DNA of 64,000 nt from Homalodisca vitripennis (Eukaryota > Arthropoda > Insecta > Hemiptera > Cicadellidae): the NCBI RefSeq assembly GCF_021130785.1, contig NW_025778902.1:1-64000 (forward strand), given 5' to 3'. Positions within the stretch are counted from its first letter, which is position 1. Every line of letters starts with the position of its first letter. A program made the translations under genes and the position numbers. The notes below the pieces were generated by a model. That model saw only the letters and a program-made list of their open reading frames with translations. It was not told where the DNA came from and searched no databases. Of the stretch, positions 1 to 9,969 are shown one piece after another.

Positions 1-600
1 CCTCGACGTACCAATAAACAAATTATGTCAGTACTTGGACATTTATATTTATTTATTATCCACTCTGATTGAGTACGATGGAATGACCATAACTATTAAA
101 TCGGAGAGACAAATTTGGTGTTTAAGTTTCTACAAGTAAAGATCAAATTAACATTAATGGTCACTTATCCAGGTTCCTAAGGGGGCAGAGTCTTGCGAGG
201 CTAAAATCCTAGACCATGCAACTACTCATACGGCTTAATCATAGGATAACTTTTGGCTTAAGTGCCAATAAAACCACACGAAATCTGAACTCAGGATAAT
301 TTTTTCAGTGCCAAACAGAACAGGTCGGAGCGTCCTGCAATCGAAACTACAAGTCTGTATACACAAAAATGCTGGGATGTTCTACAATATCAGTACACTT
401 TGTTAATATATTTGGCTTAGATGTCTATGGAGAAAATAATTTTACTGGAAGAAAACATTGAACTGAATACTTTTCTTCGGGGTTGTGGAGCTCCTGGACG
501 GAAACTGTCTTGTTAAAGTAATACAAAGTGAAGAAAATCATAAGAAGAATTTCAGCAAGTTTAAAACAAAAAATCTTTATTTATGGTTGCGAAATGATGC
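1..600. other. AT-rich non-coding DNA
   Basis: No reading frame with recognisable protein character and no repeat shared with the rest of the window was seen here. Frames are short and interrupted on both strands. Confidence 0.5.
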
Positions 601-802
601 ACTGACAGTATGTATGGAGTATGATTGCAACACCCGCTTATCAGAAGCTAATGTAAGCTACAAATTAATTGGGATGTACATCTGTTGTGGGAACTGGCAT
701 TTAACAAGCCTGAATCAGCGTTGTGCCAGGACCATAACGTCGCATTGTACGGTGCTTCTATCATATGTCCAATGTTTATAGGGTCTCCACGTACCTGTTC
801 TC
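601..802 (+). repeat. Dispersed repeat family D, copy 1
   Basis: This stretch aligns by eye with the tandem units at 14072-14354. Shared blocks, in the same order, include 'gtaagctaca', 'tgtacatctgttg', a 'cataacgtc' block, 'cattgtacgg' and 'tcatatgtc'. This copy is longer through many one-base insertions, for example 'ccaatg' against 'caatg'. No coding potential is evident, and the 98-codon frame crossing it looks accidental. Confidence 0.7.
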
Positions 803-1225
803 TGTATTTCCTGTACGAAGCGCTGTTTACGAAGTTTTAATAAGTGATTTAAAAAATTACTAATTTAGGATAGTTTTGAGGAACTGGTTTAAAAACGAGC
901 GCTGCTTGCTTAACAGCGTGTTAGAAAAATTTCATTGTGGTTGATTTTAAGAAGTAATAAATTATGAATTCTACTAAACCATTTGGGAAGAACACGGTTT
1001 ATTGTGAGCAGATGGGTCAGTTAATAGAAAAAGAAACAGTTATGAATGACTCAGGGCATAAAACTAGATAGTATATACTTTTATAGTCATACTATCATAA
1101 TATATAGTTTTATATTGTATATATATTATATATTATATTTTGTAAAAACTCATGCATTTAGGCAGGCCATAGGACCTTTAAAACTCGTCTTCTATAAATA
1201 TAACAAGAAAGTAATATGAATGGAT
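803..1225. other. AT-rich non-coding DNA
   Basis: There is no gene. A very AT-rich stretch of TATA-like repeats lies at about 1085-1140. Confidence 0.5.
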
Positions 1226-1286
1226 CACACACACACATCACACACACACACACACCACTACACACACAACACACACACCACACACA

Positions 1287-1324
<38 letters not shown>

Positions 1325-1339
1325 CACACACACACACAC
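1226..1339 (+). repeat. (CA)n microsatellite, imperfect
   Basis: About 114 bases of CA repeat are broken by occasional CC, CT or AT steps. The short frame over it (histidine/threonine rich) is just the repeat translated. Confidence 0.95.
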
Positions 1340-2596
1340 GTTACAACCAACAAACTAAACATTATGTTAAATTTGGAATAATAAATATTTGGTTAAATAA
1401 AAAAAATTATTCCATTTCAAAGCAAAATAACGAGTCGTTATTATTAAATGTTTTTAAGGGACAATAAAAACATATAACATAATTTTATAATGCGCAAATA
1501 ATGCGAGTATTATATTACAGTACCTGATACCCATAACAACTAGGTACATTAAAAGCGTATAACAATACCAAAGAGGCTTTAGCTGGTAGCGGTTTATAAT
1601 CATGTAAACATTTATATGGAAATGAAAACGGAGCCTAGAATATTATATAAAAGTTGAGAATGTTTACAAATATAATAAACCAATAACACAATAAATACGA
1701 ATCTCATATATTCAGTTAAATAAATAACTATTATTATTCCTTGACGTTTTTGAAGTTAGATTAAGTTAGAATCTAATTATACTCTCAGATGGTTCAAAAT
1801 ACGGTTTTAAATTGCATTTGCAGGAAAAAAGTGTTTCCCATGGGTAGGTCCGTATAATAATGTATAAACTAAATGTGCTGGTTCTCTACAGCCAACAATA
1901 AAGCATTACATTTGAATGTTTTTACAATGCGGAAAATTGAACTAATTATTGGTTTAAAATAAAAGAAAAAACATATATATTGAAATGATTGTACGAGGAA
2001 TACTCTGATTAAATATTTCCCTCTAGCTGTAATTTAAATTACTGTAATCGATAAGCAACCTTGAATGTTTGCTCCCCCAATATATACAATATTGATGTTT
2101 AAAATATATGTAGATACTCAATTTTTTCGGTCGTTAGAATAAAAAATTGAAGGAGATAATGTCATTTTTTATAAAGGGATGGCAAAATGCTCGCATTACC
2201 CGTCATAAACCTTCTTTTTCTAGCTTTATGTGGCCTAAGTTACCTATTAATTTTGAGACTTATATATGTTAAAACGAGAAAAAGGTTTTGAGATAACTTT
2301 CCTAGATAATGAATACAAATATCTAAAAATAACGTAATTCTTTAATACAAAGGAGTCATCTATATACAATTTCTGCGATGAAAATAAGAGGTAACAGGAG
2401 AAGTGGGCTAAAATTAAAACCGGCTCCCATTAACAAGTGGCTTAGGGTTATACGTTATTAACTAAAACCCCAACAGTAATATAGCAAATAAAATTACAAT
2501 ATCAAATATTAATAATAAAAAAGAAATAAAAGCAGATATCTAGAAAAAAATTTTAATATAGACAAATTATTTATACATTCAAATTGTTGTTTTGGA
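1340..2596. other. AT-rich non-coding DNA
   Basis: No gene, RNA or recognisable mobile element was seen. Frames are short and without motif character. Confidence 0.5.
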
Positions 2597-2920
2597 TTGC
2601 TATGTGGATAATGCGCTGAATTATATAGAGCCAATCATCGGCCATAACCACGTGACAGCACAGTTAGTCACCAGCTAATTACCATATAACCAGATCATTA
2701 TGACATCCGCAATTAAGATTATGTTATGCTGCTATAACAGTGATACAGTAGTAACAGTTACATTGCACCAATATAAGTGCCACTCAACGTTCCAACGATA
2801 TTTAACGTAGGCGTGGTATATTAGCTCTTGGCACTTTGGTTATTAGTAAAGCAAACCAAAGACTAACATTAATTAATCTAAGAGCCGAAAGGCAATTTGC
2901 ATTGTATAAGCACAAAACCT
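2597..2920 (+). repeat. Dispersed repeat family A, copy 1
   Basis: It aligns in the same orientation with 45780-46110. Long identical runs cover 'ccacgtgaca', the block around 'agtcaccagctaattaccat', then 'ataaccagatcatt' and 'gacatccgcaattaagatta'. Downstream similarity is weaker, through 'cgtggtata' and 'ggttattagtaaa'. No coding capacity is obvious. The family is unclassified and may be part of a longer non-autonomous element. Confidence 0.8.
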
Positions 2921-3099
2921 GGGTTTCCTTGAAATGTATAAAGAAATTTTACCTAAGAAATAAAATGATCGCAGCCACGTTAGTTTTTGTGAATTTCAAA
3001 TGGGGTATGGAGGGTATGAAAAATTAAAAGAATGAACAGTTTTTTTCTCAGATAGTATATTTCTTAGCACGTCACACACGTAAATAATCTGGAGTCCTG
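2921..3099. other. Non-coding spacer
   Basis: Nothing recognisable is seen between repeat families A and C. Confidence 0.4.
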
Positions 3100-3310
3100 T
3101 CCTGGAACAGGAGTTTTCCGGACATTTGCCATTGTTCAGTGAAACAAGAAATCAGTAACACTACGTTTCGAGATCCTGCAATCTTATCTCTTCTTTAGGT
3201 AAACAACTAAACCTAATACATAATTAAAAACTAGGTTAAAATAAACAAATCATACCAAAGCGTTGTGGCACGCCTAAGTCATGAATCATAACCACCATTT
3301 TGTTTGTCAA
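3100..3310 (+). repeat. Dispersed repeat family C, copy 1
   Basis: It is similar to the reverse complement of 20040-20275. Shared blocks in order are 'acagga'-type, 'ccgga', 'tcgttcagtg'-like, 'ctacgttt', a 'caatct...ctcttctt' block, 'aacgttgtgg'-like and 'gcctaagtca'-like. Identity is moderate, so this is an older repeat family. Confidence 0.6.
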
Positions 3311-3737
3311 CTTCAATAACTCTAAAAACATGCACTTAATAAAAAAAACTATACACAACACTAATCATTTAAAACTAAAACTACAGAATACAGGTCACAA
3401 TACGTCTGCATTCGTCTACTAACCACCTACGACTGACCAGAGGGTACTTAGTAAATGGCAATCGTCACGGCAGTCAAAAAAAATATGGCGGAAATAAAAA
3501 AGGAAGGGGGACAGGAATGGGCCCTTTCGTTATTATTGGTTTATTGTGTCAAGCTAATAATATGCAAACTATTGAATTGAAAAATTTCGTTGGTAGTTTT
3601 TGGTTTGAGATAACACTATTGTCATGCATCTCATAGTTGATTAATAAGTGTATCAATTCAGAAAAAAAATTTTAATCTTGAGAAAACATTATTGTATTGA
3701 TTCTAATTAACATATACAATACTACGAATATTCTAAG
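3311..3737. other. Non-coding spacer
   Basis: No gene or element is recognised. Confidence 0.4.
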
Positions 3738-3845
3738 TGTACAGTGCCGAAATCTTGAAGCTAAACAAGTTTTAGCAGTTTTAATTACTTAATGGTTATT
3801 ATAAAGTCAAAAGTAAACTCAATTGCTATACCAATCTGTTAGGAT
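3738..3845 (+). repeat. Fragment similar to the inside of the 9542-12489 transposon
   Basis: It matches about 9659-9750 in the same orientation. Shared blocks are 'tacagtg', 'aaatcttga', 'agttttaa', 'attataaagtcaa', 'agtaaa', 'tcaatt' and 'ctatacc'. The matching part lies just inside the left end of the DNA transposon, outside its coding region. This may be a remnant of a related or non-autonomous copy, or a separate repeat carried by both. Confidence 0.55.
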
Positions 3846-5130
3846 TGGAAGTCTGAAATATGTATGAAAGTTTGGAGTATGTTGTTTATGCTCATGCTTG
3901 AACTGGAAAGAACAACCCAGTACTTTGATAAGAACCCCTTTAAGATTAAATAACAGCCTTCAGAAGGGCAAACCGTTTGCAAGGGTTTGTAGATTTTTCT
4001 TTCCTTTGAATACAGAATGCTCTCTTAAATTACTTTTTTTATACAGTAAATTCCATCAAAATAATGATCCTTTGTCCATATAAAAGACCAAAATTATATT
4101 AATTACACAGTTGTAAAAGTTACAAGTCAACAATATAAGATGCCACACAAATATCTAAATAATGATATTTAAAGTATGCGTCGGATATTACCTAGTTATT
4201 TGGCACCTAGACAACTTTTAAAACAAATTTGATCTTAGCTAATTATTATTTAAATATTGGTGACTATTATATAAAAAGTGGGCTTTATACCCGCCTATAT
4301 CCTTATTGGCTTATATTGTATAAACATAAAATTGTATTCAAATTGTTTAAAAAGGACTACATAGAAAACACGGCTAACAATTATCTTGCTATCATGGTAT
4401 TCTATATTGTTTATCAATTATCAAAATAAAGTTTATAAGTAAGGGATGCTACTCTAAGCCCATAAGTTTCTTCAATATATCTGTGACCGAAAACCCTTTT
4501 TTCGGATTCATGCATTGAATATTGTATGAGTATAATACTTATAAAGGCTAAGATTATAATTATATCAAAATATTATTGTATTTGTATTGTTCATATGTGT
4601 TGATGGCTATACGGAATGTGTATATTATACATGATCAATGACTTTTTGTGATAATACTTCTAAATCATTTAGAATCTCATTTAAAAAAACATATAAACTT
4701 AACTTTGAAATTATTTTTATATTTGTTTGGTAAAAAATATTTGTTCTTAATCTTATTATTGTGGTTACACGTGCACAGCACAATCTCATATATCCAAACC
4801 ACACCATTTGGGTCTCCGGATTGTCCCAATAAGTTTTACCCAATTGACGTAGTAAATATTTTAGGAATAAGACGTTTTTAGTCGAATCAAATTTTTTTTT
4901 TACTTTCAAGGAAAAGCGCAAAATACAAAAACAAATGGACATTGTTGCAGTACCCATTAGCAAGGTTTATACTCGTATCTGTAAATTTTGAAGGTACAAA
5001 CTATTGGCTGCAGACTGACTATAGCATAGTTGACCGAAGTAGAAGTCATATCGTAACCTTTACATCCAACGGAATCAGAGAACAAAGAAAATTATTCTGA
5101 TAATGAAGAACCGGAATATACTGATGATTG
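3846..5130. other. AT-rich non-coding DNA
   Basis: Several frames of 60-110 codons occur on both strands but show no motif, no compositional signal and no neighbour logic. I treat them as chance. Confidence 0.5.
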
Positions 5131-5889
5131 CTCAACTAGACCGGCCTGGACTGATAGTCAGACACTTTGTCAGCGGAAATGATGACCCTAAATCTTTAAT
5201 GTGATCTTACTTCCCGGAAGCAGTGCAAGGACTGATTGATGTGTTTTACGTAACAGGAAAACACGTATTTTTGTATCTCTTATCTATCTCTGCACTCGTA
5301 TAACAACAAGTCTATAAATTTTATATCTCTCACTGTTGTATCTCTTACTGTCTATGACTCAAGAGGTGTTCGAGTATGTGATCACAAGATGACATATGTC
5401 GATATAAAAACAAAAAAATCAAGAAGGCCTCCTAGATTTGTTACTTATCGTGACTTCTCCCGATTTGACATTGACAAGATGATACATTGTACGTCCAGTA
5501 TTAGGTGGGAAGATGCTAATATCTATGAATAATGTAGATGACAATTCTAGATTTTATTAATTCTGCTATTATTCAAGTTTTTAATGAAAATGCACCTCTA
5601 GTACATAAGAGAGTGACCAGAAAGAAAATCTCCATGGAGAAATAAACAAATCATTTAACTAAACCATAGAAAAAGATTATTATAAGAAGAAAATGCTATA
5701 CGCAGGAAATGAAACTTGTAAAAAACATATTGTAAGGTTAGAAATATGCTCAACAATGAAATAAGACGATCAAAACAAAATTATTTTAGAACTGAAAAGG
5801 AGAAATGTAAAAGCTCTAGAGAACTTTTGGACTAAAATAAGGACAAGTGGTGTCACTGATCCATTCGATCCAGCCATACCCAACTTTGT
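5131..5889 (+). pseudogene. LINE ORF2 remnant: endonuclease end and linker
   Basis: Broken frames read as the C-terminal edge of an EEP-type endonuclease, with an SDHKM block near 5384 that fits the conserved Ser-Asp-His end of LINE endonucleases. Then comes the usual linker: FVTYRDFSRFDID near 5440, FNSAIIQVFNENAPLV near 5565, and a W-T-I-R-T block near 5830. At least three frame changes and stops occur. The linker stops abruptly at about 5889, where sequence from the 3' end of the same element begins. The assignment rests on order and on recognisable LINE linker phrases, since catalytic residues other than the SDH block are not preserved. Confidence 0.65.
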
Positions 5890-6332
5890 AAAAGATTTGG
5901 AAGAAAAATTACAGAGGGTCCAAAATATTGTGTGTAAGGTATGTGTGTGGTTTAAGAAGGTTTGACCATGTTTCGGAGGCTCGGGACGATCGCTGGGTTT
6001 GTTGACTGTAGCTGATACTTGTACCCTGCGCCTCCTCATGCCTGGTTTACAGAATCCTGGACCACTGGTAGGCCGGGATATCTGAGAGAAAAACTAAAAA
6101 GCAGGTCTCAAGGTCCGGATCTCGCAGTAGTACTAGACAGGATCAAGTAGTTGGAGATGCCTCGCGTTCGCCGTGAATTTGAAAGAAAGCGATTTGCGTA
6201 CTTTGCTCCCAAATTATATAATGAACTGTCCTCCAGCGTAAACAGGCCAGGGTGTATCTGAAACGACATACAAAACAAAATATATACAAGTATTTAATGT
6301 ACAATACAAGGTGATATAGCCATATATAACTG
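5890..6332 (+). repeat. LINE 3' end, internal (first) copy
   Basis: It is nearly identical to 7581-8014, starting with an 'aaaaattacagagggtcc' block and ending in 'catatataactg'. Differences are mainly single-base insertions (for example 'ctcgggacgatcg' against 'ctcgacgatcg'). It encodes the C-terminal tail of ORF2 plus the short 3' untranslated end, and interrupts the linker to RT order of the element. Confidence 0.85.
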
Positions 6333-6434
6333 TAAGTATTTTCGTTAGTATGGGCTTAGGTATCATGGCAAATGATGATTGCGTACAGTTCTATGAAAGA
6401 AAACAAATCAGAGAGTGTCACTTGTGATTTCTAT

Positions 6435-7998
6435 TGCAGGAGTGTTACAAGGAGAGAAGTGCAGGAGGCTTTGAATAGCATCACATCAGAGGCAGTTGGA
6501 ACTGATGGCATATAAATAAAAATGATTTAAATGATAAGTCCGTATTGTATTGATGCCATAACACATTTAGCTAACCAGTCATTGGCCACTTCCACTTTTC
6601 CGGGTGCATGGAGGGAGGCAATTGTACTGCCTCTTCCCAAAGTCAAAGCACCTTCATCTGTGTCCGAGCTGCGTCCAATTTCGGTATTGCCTGCCCTGTC
6701 GAAGATAATGGAGAAGCTGGTTGTTTCACAAAATGGTACAATTACTGGAGTCAGAGAATATCCTTCCAGCCTTACAGTCTGGGTTCAGGAAGGACCATAG
6801 TACTGCAACTGCGCTTTTGCTCGTTTGTGACGAGTTTGCTTCACGCAAGGGCGGATAAGAAAGCATCTCTTCTTGCAATGCTGGACTTTTCACATGCATT
6901 CGACTCAATAGACCACAGGATTGTTGTTGGCTGTCATGCATTTTTATGGTTTTCGACCAGAGGGTGGGTTTCTTGGTTTCATTCCTATTTGGTTGAATAG
7001 GAGACAAAAGGTTAAAATTGGGATGGATTTCTCCTCATCTTTAAGTAGAGTTTTAATGGTGTTCCACAGGGAAGTTTGCCTTGGGCCCATTCTATTCACC
7101 CTGTTTTCCGCCACTATGGGTTCAGACTTGCAACATAGTCGCTTGTATTCATACGCCGATGATGCTCATCTGTGTGTTTCATATGAAGCCGGAAGAGCTG
7201 ACTCAGCAGTTTCCATTTTTGAATGCTGACTTAAGCTTTGTCCATGATTGGTCTGAGAGGCATGGGATTAAACTGAACAAGGAAAAGTGTAGTGTGCTGT
7301 CGATTCCTTCCAATGTGGGTTCGGAGACAGTGGGTGAGGTGTTGCTTGGCAGTGTCAGACTGAAGGAGTGTGAATCCTCAAAGCTCTTGGGCCTCATGCT
7401 TGATAGTGGCTTCACACTATCCTGGTCATGTAAGTGCTGTTTGTCGGCGAACACTTGGTCGACTGAGAATGCTATACAAGCATAGGTACATGTTTCCTAG
7501 AGAGACCAGGCTTCGCCTTGTCCGAGCTCTTGTGCTCTCTGTGATCGATTATTGCCTCCCTGTCTATGGCAACATTGTGTCTAAAGGAGATTTAGAAAAA
7601 TTACAGAGGGTCCAAAATATGTGTGTAAGGTATGTGTGTGGTTTAAGAAGGTTTGACCATGTTTCGGAGGCTCGACGATCGGCTGGGTTTGTTGACTGTA
7701 GCTGATACTTGTACCCTGCGCTCCTCATGCCTGGTTTACAGAATCCTGACCACTGGCAGGCCGGGAATATCTGAGAGAAAAACTTAAAAAGCAGGTCTCA
7801 AGTCCGATCTCGCAGTACTAGACAGGATCAAGTAGTTGGGAGATGCCTCGCGTTCGCCGTGAATTTGAAAGAAAGCGATTTGCGTACTTTGCTCCCAAAT
7901 TATATAATGAACTGTCCTCCAGCGTAACAGGCCAGGGTGTATCTGAAACGACATACAAACAAAATATATACAAGTATTTAATGTACAATACAAGGTGA
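6435..7998 (+). pseudogene. LINE ORF2 reverse transcriptase, broken
   Basis: This segment would encode the RNA-dependent DNA polymerase used for target-primed reverse transcription. It starts with VTRREVQEALNSI near 6440, continues with WREAIVLPLPKV (6609) and SELRPISVLPALSK (6663), then DFSHAFDSIDHR (about 6885), a VPQG-type block near 7060 and the catalytic YADD near 7155. A thumb segment with KLNKEKC (about 7275) follows. The C-terminal tail is in the 7581-7998 repeat and ends with TGA at 7996. Frames change at least five times and stops intervene, so no full protein can be made as read. The phrases are those of Jockey/CR1-group LINEs, and I cannot assign the clade more closely. Confidence 0.8.
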
Positions 7999-8014
7999 TA
8001 TAGCCATATATAAC
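7581..8014 (+). repeat. LINE 3' end, terminal (second) copy
   Basis: This is the second of two near-identical 3' ends (partner 5890-6332). It contains the ORF2 tail, TGA at 7996-7998 and a 3' end 'tatagccatatataactg'. No poly-A tail is visible after it. Confidence 0.85.
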
Positions 8015-8749
8015 TGATATATCTAATATTATGTTTTATTTATTAATAACTATAAAAAATAGCTTTTTAATTTTTTTAAGAACTATAATAAGACATGAGT
8101 CGTTTTGTAAACCAGCAATTATTGTTGAAAACCGCTCCAAAATAAAGTCCCTTATTTATTTTTATTGGTTTTATATTTATTTACTATAGTTCCGATTTTA
8201 TCGATATTCTCTTTAAACCAGATTACTACAGGACGCAGTCACTCCAAGTAGACGAGGTTGTGCATGCGTTTATACAGTTTCTTTGTCCCTATTCGATTTT
8301 TATTGTGTTTAAAAAATTTACAGATACAAATATTTCTACACTGTTATGTTTATTGTAACCAATTGGCTATACAAAGGTGCGCGGTATAGGTGAGTATAAG
8401 GGTACTTTAGTAGAGGTGCTTCTATTAACACCATTTCAGTTACAGAAGGAGGCCAAGCGAGGGTTGCCAAACCACAATTATACATTCTGTAGTGTTTGTT
8501 CAACCACATATAATTAAGTTACAGCGTACACACACATTCTTGTTACACATTATAGTTAGTTCAGCCTTTTGATAATAACATTTTGTTCTACAATAATTGT
8601 AAATAATAATAAAATGGAAGTGTACACATTCTTACAGACCAACTACAATTAATACAATAGTCGACCTATTTGGAGACTACAAGTACTAAGTTATTCTTGA
8701 AACTAGTAGTAACTTGCCATAGTAAAGCTTTTTAATCCCTCGGTGTATT
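8015..8749. other. AT-rich non-coding DNA
   Basis: There is no recognisable gene or element. The stretch is low in coding character on both strands. Confidence 0.5.
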
Positions 8750-9541
8750 TGCCAATCATTAGAAGTTTGCTCTAATAATTGATAAACCTAATACTTCAAA
8801 GTATTTGATGTTACAAATAATTGAATAAAGTAAAGCCATTATCCTAAAGTAATTAATAAATCTGTTATAACTTGCAATTGTTGTACAGTTGATGTACCGA
8901 ATAGAAATCAATTCACGTCTATTGACATAAGTGGTGCAATAGTGGTAAATCACAGGCCTATGCTTCAGACGATGGACATAGCTGTTTGAGGTGGAAACCT
9001 AATGTTGTGGCTTGTGGTGGTGTGTTCAGTCACCAATGTTGCCAACCTAAAATATTTGCAATCTGGCTTTGTTGTGGTAAACCTGCTTTAACGCTTTGTT
9101 GTTTAACATAACAGATGAGCTCTTTGCCCAGTCTAGTTTGGTTAACTAAGTAACGTTGCTCGATGTTGCCCTGCATTAAGCTGATAATATTATAATTATG
9201 GATGCTTATACAGCAATATATTAGTAAAAAAATATATATTATCTTACTCAGAATAACTATTATTACGATTTATTTTCATTAAGCACATATGCCATACAAT
9301 AGTTGAATGATAATTTATTTATATCTTTGGAGACATTTGGTGACATCCTTTTTTGGTTTAGTTTACATACGCTTGATTGGAAGCAAAGTATACGTTTAGC
9401 CAATTCTCTTCCCTGTTTGAAGCTTATATCGTGTTAATCTCTGTACGATCAAACAAAACTAACCCATTTGAATTTAAAAAGAAAGAAAAATATGTCAAAA
9501 TCTGAATTATATACGTGTGTCAATATGTCAAAATCTGAATT
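8750..9541 (+). repeat. Dispersed repeat family B, copy 1, left half
   Basis: It aligns with 39750-40480 and 47760-48420 in the same orientation. The best conserved part (about 8985-9130) holds 'gaggtggaaacctaatg', 'gttgccaacct', 'atctggctttgttg' and 'tgctttgttgtttaacataa'-like blocks. The copy is interrupted at 9541 by the DNA transposon and resumes at 12494. The minus strand of the conserved core can be read as about 40 codons in the other two copies, but I do not claim a protein. Confidence 0.75.
9492..9541 (+). repeat. 33-bp tandem repeat used as transposon target
   Basis: A 33-bp unit at 9492-9524 starts again at 9525 and is cut after 17 bases at 9541. The remaining 16 bases ('gtatacgtgtgtcaat') and the start of a third unit lie at 12494-12515, beyond the transposon. 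Bases 9538-9541 (aatt) are the left target duplication. Confidence 0.85.
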
Positions 9542-9574
9542 GAAGGGGTTGGGGGAAGAAAGTGCTAACCCACA
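9542..9574 (+). repeat. Left terminal inverted repeat
   Basis: This 33-bp end begins gaaggggttggggg and contains 'aagaaagtgctaaccc'. It matches the reverse complement of 12457-12489 with one mismatch (G against C at base 12). Confidence 0.9.
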
Positions 9575-9814
9575 CAAAGTTGTTTTTGAGTAAATGAGAT
9601 TTAAAAGTTTGGCTAAATCTGTAAAACAAATTTTATAGTGAAATAACATAAAAATATGTACAGTGTCCCAAATCTTGAATCAAAATCAGTTTTAATGGAG
9701 ATTATAAAGTCAACAGTAAATTCAATTCCTATACCGATCTATTAGGCTATACACTTAACTGTTTTAATTAAAGTATCAACTATATTTAAAAAAAATATAT
9801 TATACATGAATAAT

Positions 9815-9834
9815 GTGGGTTAGCACTATCTTCG
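9815..9834 (-). repeat. Subterminal copy of the TIR core
   Basis: 'gtgggttagcactatcttcg' is the reverse complement of the inner TIR with one or two changes. Similar 'aatgctaac' cores lie at about 11878-11895 and 11917-11934. Such repeats are commonly transposase binding sites, though here that role is inference. Confidence 0.6.
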
Positions 9835-9969
9835 TAAAGAAAAACTGTGAATTGGCTACTAATAATTAAGTTTATTTTAAACAGTAGAAATACAAAAAAA
9901 CCTTGATAACATTTAAAATAAACTGAAAAAGAGCAAACTAATTAGTACAGTATACAGAACAAGCCTTCA

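Larger units (their letters stand above)
5131..8014 (+). mobile_element. Degenerate non-LTR retrotransposon (LINE, Jockey/CR1-like group)
   Basis: From left to right this holds the end of an apurinic-type endonuclease domain, a linker, a copy of the element's own 3' end, the reverse transcriptase and a second 3' end. All parts read on the plus strand but in shifting frames with stops, so it is dead. The order endonuclease, RT, C-terminal tail is that of ORF2 of LINEs. ORF1 and the endonuclease start are missing, which suggests 5' truncation. The internal 3'-end copy at 5890-6332 replaces part of the linker, showing either nested insertion or recombination. Confidence 0.8.

Noticed and set aside
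1216..1467. His/Thr-rich 83-codon frame
   Set aside because: It is the CA microsatellite in translation.
4625..4963. 112-codon minus-strand frame and an overlapping plus-strand frame of 77 codons
   Set aside because: AT-rich DNA, both strands open, no motif and no neighbouring gene signal.
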